Below, piece by piece: positions 6,644-11,559 of a DNA stretch of 11,559 bases. How positions within the stretch are numbered: the first letter of the stretch is position 1; the number at the start of each line of letters is the position of its first letter. Origin of the DNA: Glomus cerebriforme (lineage: Eukaryota; Glomeromycota; Glomeromycetes; Glomerales; Glomeraceae); NCBI GenBank assembly GCA_003550305.1, contig QKYT01000372.1, positions 1-11,559 on the forward strand, in the 5' to 3' direction. Both the position numbers and the translations under genes were made by a program. The notes under the pieces were generated by a model. It was not told where the DNA came from. It ran no database searches and was given only the letters and a program-made list of their open reading frames with translations.

Positions 6644-8148
6644 ATGTCAATTAATTTAAGTAAAAATTATATTGAAATTTTGGATGATACCGAACATTAT
6701 GATATTACTATTGAGGTTGGTAAGGATCCAAATGTAAAAATTTTTCGTGCACATATGATTATTCTATGTTATCGTTCTCCGTTTTTACAACGAACTTTAG
6801 CTTCCAATAAAAAGAATGATGACAATACTTTAACTCTTATCAAATTTCCAAATATTTCACCAGAAATTTTTCAGATTATTTTAAGGTAAGGTTATATTTT
6901 AACTTTAATGCATTAAATATTGTAATAACTTAATTAATTATTTTGTAATATAGATATATTTATGGAGGTATTATTTCATTAAATGAGCAAGAACCTTCAG
7001 AAACTTTAAAAGTGTTGGCTGTTGCTGATCAGCTTCACCTTCAAGAACTAGTTGAATATTTACAAAAGTATTTAATTGAAAATAAATCTGAATGGATGGA
7101 ACAACATTTTGAATTTACTTATCAAACAAGTATTCATTCTAATTCTTTATTAGAACTTCAACAATTTTGTACAAATTGCATGTCTAAATCACCTGAAAAA
7201 ATATTTAAATCAATTGATTTTACTTCTCTTCCAGAAAAATTTTTGATTTTACTTATTAAAAAAGATGATTTACAAATGAAAGAATCTGAAATTTGGGAGC
7301 ATATATTAAAATGGGGTCTCGCACAAAATTCAACACTCATTTCGGATCCTGAAACTTGGATAGATAATAATTTTAAAGTGATGGAAAATACTTTACAACA
7401 TTGTTTACCTTTAATTAGATTTTATAGTTTATCTTTTGAAGAATTTGTTCAAAAAGTTCTACCATATAAAAAAATTTTAAAGCCTAAACTTTATGAGGAA
7501 TTATTTAAATCTTACTTGGATCCTAATANNGAACCAAATGATGACATTTTATTACCTAGATATAAAAATATTGAAGTAATTATTGATTCAAAAATTATTA
7601 ATATAAATATCGTTTCTATAATTTCAAAATGGGTTGATAAAATTGATATTAAAAGCAAATTTTCTTATGCAAGAGAATTTATATATTTACCATATGATTT
7701 CAAATTATTATTAAGAGGAAGCAGAGATGGATTTACTCCTATAAAGTTTCATGAATTATGTGATAATTTACCTCATACCATTACATTTATTAAAGTACAA
7801 GGAACGGAAGAAATTATTGGTGGATATAATCCTTTGATATGGAAGAATCCACGTGATCGTGAATGGGGTAAAACAAAAGATAGTTTTATATTTTCTTTTA
7901 AAAATAAAAATAACTTTAAAGATCCAATCTTAAGTCATGTAAAGAATATTAATATAGCTTTATTATATTATTATAGATATGGTCCCATGTTTGGTAATGA
8001 TGACATTGATATATATAATAATTGTGATGATTCAAAAGAATATAATATTATTCAGTGTAAACAAAGAAATTATGAAAGAAAAATAAGCAGCACAGAAGAA
8101 AATTTTTTAATAGAAGATCTTATTTTTTGTATTTATTTATCATATTAA
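6644..8148 (+). CDS. BTB-BACK-TLDc domain protein
   Basis: Two exons, 6644-6885 and 6954-8148, flank a 68-nt intron (GTAAGG...TATAG); the joined frame reads LR|YIYGG and gives 478 residues. The BTB/POZ domain covers about residues 15-112 (HYDITIEVG, FRAHMIILCYRSPFLQRTL, PEIFQIILRYIYGG). BACK follows at about 125-235 (FTSLPEKFLILLIKKDDLQM, ESEIWEHILKWG). TLDc spans about 300-478, with RGSRDGFTPIKFHELCDN (335-352), GTEEIIGGYNPLIW (364-377), DSFIFSF and FGNDDIDIY. BTB-BACK proteins commonly act as Cul3 ubiquitin-ligase adaptors. TLDc domains occur in oxidation-resistance and V-ATPase-associated proteins. The substrate is unknown, and the architecture is highly expanded in Rhizophagus. The start follows an A-rich leader. 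Two Ns (7529-7530) make one linker residue, about 273, undetermined. No breaks are seen. It is transcribed away from the kinase remnant. Confidence 0.93.
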
Positions 8149-8163
8149 AATAAACTTATAAAT

Positions 8164-8179
8164 GTTTATTTAAATAAAC
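8164..8179 (+). terminator. Perfect 16-bp palindrome after the BTB-TLDc stop
   Basis: GTTTATTTAAATAAAC is a perfect palindrome starting 16 bp after the stop codon. A further partial arm, AATAAAC, lies just upstream at about 8149-8155, so alternative hairpins are possible. Given its position and AT-richness it may contribute to 3'-end formation, but fungal genes do not need such hairpins, so the role is inferred. Confidence 0.35.
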
Positions 8180-9402
8180 TATTGAAGTCTATGTATAAAA
8201 AAAGAAATTTACTTTGTATAACTATTGGTGATTAATACGATTTCGTTAGGAATGGAGTTTTAGGTTAAGGATTCAAAAATGTTCTCAGTTCATCGTTTCA
8301 GAATTTTTTTTTTTTTTTTTATGAAATCATCTTTTTATGACATATGAAATTTATGGTAATATAAATTTTCTTAATAAAATTTAAAACCATTAGTTTCTAA
8401 TTCAAATATATTATTAAAAACAATGAATTTATAAAAAAAATTTGATCGGTTAAATTGAAAATTCTGATTTATATTAGACACTATGCTTAAGTGCTTAATA
8501 TATTCATTTTAAATTCTCAAAATTTACATAATCTTTTAAGATTTCTTGGTTCATAGCTGGCGTAACAACATTTATAATCATCTCCTAATGTGAAACAAAA
8601 AAATTACATCTAATTGTTTGTGTTTATAGATAAAGGAAAAAATTATCTATGTAAATTATTTTAACAAATTATTATATCGAAAAAAATTATTATGCACAAT
8701 TTAATTTGTTTCAAAAGTTTCGTCAATAATTGTTTAACCAAAAATCTTTTTCTTTCATTGAACAAGGGATTTATATCATTTATCATTTTTTTTTTTGTAT
8801 ATTTTTTAATTTGTAGAATATGATATCTTTATTATAACTTCTTGCAACTTTAAAAATTCACTCAACAAAGTCCATTATTGCTTGTATTCTTCAATATTAT
8901 CTGTGAATTAGTAATTTGTGTATCATAGCTATCTCAAGTCAAACAACGATCGGCCTAAATTATGGTCCCATTTGGGCTGATTTTTATAATGCGTTTGGCT
9001 AGAATTAGTCATCTGACATATACTGACATATAAGAATAGCATGATGCAAATATTTGCAGAAGTTGTATTAATAAATATGAATATTATAAAAAAAAGTCTT
9101 TATCAATCACATTATAGTTGTACTTTTTGTTATGTTTTAATAATAATAGAAACTGTTTTTTATTATTTCATACTATAAAAGATATTGAATTAGAAAATAT
9201 GATGAATACAGCTTAAGATTTTTTATTTAAATAAATATTAAATTTTTATTTTGAAAATAGTATTTGAAAATTGCAGGTATAGTGTACAGGTATGTTGGAA
9301 AATAAAAACAACTTATTTGATTCACGCCATTTGTACAATAACTAGCCAGTAATTTTTCCTTATGGTTTTTACGCCAGGATTTAATGATAGAAATTTCAAA
9401 TA
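8180..9402. other. AT-rich intergenic stretch with two weak exon-like frames
   Basis: No firm gene. A 17-base T run lies at 8304-8320. Two minus-strand open frames deserve mention. At 8661-8786 a 41-codon frame starts MINDINPLFNERKRFLVKQL and becomes low-complexity. At 8504-8584 an 81-bp frame follows a possible acceptor (ACATTAG) and ends with TGA, reading EMIINVVTPAMNQEILKDYV and a few more residues. They share a strand and order, but the only splice path I could draw between them breaks the frame. A less AT-rich patch at 8940-9060 (GATCGGCCTAAATTATGGTC) is unexplained. Confidence 0.3.
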
Positions 9403-9426
9403 AGAAAAATTCATGGGAATTTTTCT
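9403..9426. repeat. 10-bp perfect hairpin upstream of the 9481 open frame
   Basis: AGAAAAATTC at 9403-9412 and GAATTTTTCT at 9417-9426 pair perfectly around a 4-base loop (ATGG). It lies about 55 bp upstream of the next ATG gene candidate. The stem is AT-rich, and its role, if any, is unknown. Confidence 0.4.
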
Positions 9427-9449
9427 AAACCTCTTTTTGCCGATCATTG

Positions 9450-9456
9450 TATATAA
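9450..9456 (+). promoter_or_regulatory. TATA-like element
   Basis: TATATAA at 9450-9456 lies 31 bp before the ATG at 9481. That is very close for a TATA box, because transcription would start near the ATG. In DNA this AT-rich such a match is weak evidence. Confidence 0.2.
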
Positions 9457-9480
9457 TACCGATTGTATACATTTTTATGT

Positions 9481-9693
9481 ATGGCTTACAAAATTCAATG
9501 TGTAGGAGATGCGAATGTCAAACCCCCTTGGCAACTGAAAAACTCAAATATTTTAATTTCGCATATAACAAAAGATAACTTTTTCTTAAAAAAAAAAGAA
9601 AGTCATATTATAAATGCAAATCTTTTAAAATCCTTAGTTTCTACAATAATTGATTTTACTAAACTTAATATTAATCCTCAAGGTATATTTTAA
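9481..9693 (+). CDS. Small unidentified protein or first exon
   Basis: From the ATG at 9481 the frame encodes 70 residues, beginning MAYKIQCVGDANVKPPWQLK and ending shortly after LLKSLVSTIIDFTKLNINPQ. Composition and base use look coding: KPPW and clear hydrophobic-polar alternation in the second half. The frame also runs a few codons upstream through a TTG, but ATG is the likelier start. Near the end CCTCAAG|GTATAT is a good splice donor (9683), so this may be exon 1 of a longer gene. One acceptor, at 9950-9951, would add only EWYELA and a stop, but needs a 269-nt intron, longer than others here. I recognise no domain, signal peptide or membrane segment. Confidence 0.4.
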   Translation: MAYKIQCVGDANVKPPWQLKNSNILISHITKDNFFLKKKESHIINANLLKSLVSTIIDFTKLNINPQGIF

Positions 9694-10592
9694 ATGATTT
9701 TATTTATTTATGTTTTCTTACTGTTTGAAAGTTTCTTGAAATTCTGATTATTTACTGATATTTTTATAAAAAAAACAGTGTAATAATACACAAACTGAAA
9801 AAAAATTATTTTTATATTATTCATCCCTTATTAAAAAGTCTTAAACTGTTTAACAATGTATAAAATATGTACTGTATATTATACAAAATAGGAAATTTGT
9901 TATATGGAATTTTTAGGGAGGATATTTTATTTATTTTAAATTTTTTTTAAGAATGGTATGAATTAGCATGATTTTAAGGAGAAAAATATATTTTTTTATT
10001 TGTTCTTTTGTTTTTATTGATAATAAAGTGGCTTTTAAATATAAATTTTTTTATTTAGGAAGTTTTTGAAGAAAAAAAGGGTTATTCTATTTCTCAATCT
10101 CCTCCCATATTATTTATTCAAACCAGATTTCAATTTTTTTCAAATAATCATGCTATAATGTTCAAGTATCACATAACTCAGGATCGTAATTTCATTCATC
10201 TCAATTTTTTTAACGGAAGACATGTTTGTTACGTCAACAATATTTGAGTCATTGATATTTATTTTAACTTTCATATATGGCATGTAATTTATTTACACTT
10301 ATAAATCTTTCTTCTCAACTGAAATAAAGTAAACCTTTTGACCTTTTCATATTTTTATAAACTAGAAAATTTATTTAGGAGAAAAATGTGTAAAAATTAA
10401 AATTCTAAATTGAAACAAATGGGATAACAGTCACTGGAAATGTTCCCAAAAATTAAGGTCAAATGTTTTTTAATATGTTTGCCAATGTAAAAATTTTAGC
10501 GCAGCATTACCTTCAAATATGTAGTATATAAATATAATTTAAAGTTAGCTAAAATTAATTAAATCAATTAAAATCGCCGATCAATAAATCAT
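9694..10592. other. AT-rich intergenic stretch with one exon-like frame
   Basis: Mostly AT-rich with no firm gene. The exception is 10059-10247 (plus), open for 62 codons right after a TTTATTTAG acceptor-like sequence. It reads EVFEEKKGYSISQSPPILFI and, near its end, NFFNGRHVCYVNNI before TGA. Joining it to the 9481 exon through the donor at 9683 would give a stop at once (GGA AGT TTT TGA), so I keep them separate. I do not recognise the sequence. Confidence 0.3.
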
Positions 10593-10652
10593 AATTTTGG
10601 CCAAAATTTTGTTAATTTTGGCCAATTTCGTAATGCCGGCCTAAACTTCGTT
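10593..10652. repeat. Short GGCC-containing tandem repeat
   Basis: AATTTTGGCCAAAATTTTGTT at 10593 is followed by AATTTTGGCCAATTTCGT at 10614 and AATGCCGGCCTAAACTTCGTT at 10632. This is roughly three units of 18-21 bp, each with a central GGCC and a TTCGT- or TTTTGT-type end. GC-containing repeats are rare in this window, and this one sits about 230 bp upstream of the Cys-rich gene. It could be part of a transposon end. A related CGGCCTAAA occurs at 8951. Confidence 0.5.
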
Positions 10653-10883
10653 AAAATGGAATTATGCGAGTCAAATGTAACATCGCATTTACATAATGTA
10701 ACGTCTCTAACTTAAATAATAAAAGTGAAACTCAATGACCGCTTTTACAATCTTATTGAAAAAAATTTCACAAAAGAAGTTGTTAAAGGGTTGCATTTCT
10801 CAGTTCCATTTTGCCTATTTTTAGTAACTAAAAGAAACACAAATCGCAATTATTATCCTCCTCTTTTACTATTTATTATAAAC

Positions 10884-11559
10884 ATGGTAGAAGAAGAAAA
10901 TTTTGATGAAATTAGTGAACCTGAAAGAATTTCACTAAAGTTTAATGAGTTGTTAGATTGTATTAATGATGATACTGATAATACTAGTACCTTTAGTGAT
11001 ATAGACTTCGAAGAACTTGAGTATTTTGAGGAGAAAGTTAAGGAACAGGAAATTGGTGATGAAATGGACGAAATTATAGAACATTTAGAACAACAAAATT
11101 TTACACCATGTGTAATTATTGATTTTATTGAGGGAAAATTTTAACGGTGTAAAGGAACAGGAAAATTAAAACAGCTTCACAATTTATTTGGCACATGGCA
11201 AGTTGACAGGAACGCCATTAAAGAGGTTGATGGTGTTTTATCAAAATTAGGAGTATGTGATTCACATTTTCAATTTGATAATAAATATTTGCACCAATTA
11301 ATAAGTAAAAAAACAAAGAATTTCAATGAAGGAATTATTCAATGGCGTCGGTGTATTTCTTGCAATAAATATGTAACTTTCTTTTCCAGAGGCACAGGAT
11401 GCATTATACACTCTTGGTATTTAAATAAAAAAATATTCAAGTACCATGTATTGGACAATATAAATGTGAAGCATTACAATCATGTTCTAATTTATGTATT
11501 CGGGCTTATGAGAATATTAAAAGATCTCAAAGTATTTGTTGCTTATGTTATGAGAATTT
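10884..11559 (+). pseudogene. Cys-rich family protein, 5' part, broken by a stop and a frameshift
   Basis: The ATG at 10884 (AACATGG) starts an acidic N-terminus, MVEEENFDEISEPERISLKF, with EDF-rich stretches to about residue 75. A TAA at 11142-11144 (codon 87) interrupts the frame, but the same frame continues open with KLKQLHNLFGTWQVD, VCDSHFQFDNKYLH and RRCISCNKYVTFFSRGTGC. At an A7 run (11427-11433, near codon 182) the coding frame shifts by one base. The alternative frame then reads VPCIGQYKCEALQSCSNLC and ends with SICCLCYEN at the window edge. The pairs CxxC (157/160), CX5C, CX3C and CCLC suggest a zinc-binding region; this is inferred from spacing only. It resembles a repeated Rhizophagus family of unknown function. 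No intron with GT-AG and correct phase removes the stop. Both lesions could be real, and the homopolymer one could be a sequencing error. Confidence 0.7.

Noticed and set aside
7158..7340. Minus-strand open frame inside the BTB-TLDc gene
   Set aside because: Shadow of the BACK-region coding sequence.
10725..10883. Upstream extension of the Cys-rich gene from GTG
   Set aside because: Nuclear genes rarely start at GTG; the ATG at 10884 has a good context and is followed directly by the acidic N-terminus. The upstream part reads as 5' UTR.
11087..11156. Intron that would remove the TAA at 11142-11144
   Set aside because: A donor exists (TGT|GTAATT) and acceptors AAAG or ACAG, but each phase tried gives a new stop or leaves the downstream frame.
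1..11559. CRISPR array, rRNA, bacterial operon or phage-like cluster
   Set aside because: There is no array of short repeats with unique spacers, no rRNA-like sequence, and the genes have spliceosomal introns, so a bacterial or phage reading does not fit.

Overview
The window looks like nuclear DNA of an arbuscular mycorrhizal fungus, most likely Rhizophagus (Glomeromycotina). It is strongly AT-rich and mostly gene-poor. Its genes have short GT-AG introns, and the gene types are ones greatly expanded in that genus: a protein kinase with an N-terminal Cys-rich segment, a BTB-BACK-TLDc protein, a MIR-domain fragment and a Cys-rich protein. The organism call rests on my familiarity with these families; no search was run.

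Layout. 1-1660 has no convincing gene. It holds a nested tandem array (about 434-940) and a branched inverted repeat (1204-1273). 1665-1925 (minus) is an unidentified open frame without a start. 2102-2321 is one copy of a dispersed repeat. 2458-2729 (minus) is a two-exon MIR-domain remnant. About 2890-3540 looks like a decayed interspersed element, and 3651-3798 is a 74-bp tandem duplication. 3839-5990 (minus) is an eight-exon kinase gene carrying four in-frame stops and one frameshift, although every splice site is preserved. 5991-6643 is the region between this gene and its divergent neighbour; it carries the second repeat copy and two hairpins. 6644-8148 (plus) is the only clearly intact gene, a two-exon BTB-BACK-TLDc protein of 478 residues. 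8150-10720 is mostly AT-rich non-coding DNA with a few exon-like open frames, the best starting at 9481. 10884-11559 (plus) is the 5' part of a Cys-rich gene family member, broken by one stop and one homopolymer frameshift, running off the window.

No operon-like or defence-like system is visible. The picture is of large paralogous families in turnover: one intact member beside a freshly broken kinase, older fragments and repeats. The most unusual structural feature is the kinase 3' end, a chain of tiny phase-1 exons (12, 42, 69, 69 and 69 nt, then an 11-nt terminal exon). All eight ambiguous bases (N) fall inside the two multicopy-family genes, which suggests paralogue or allele collapse during assembly. 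Some apparent breaks could therefore be assembly or sequencing artefacts.
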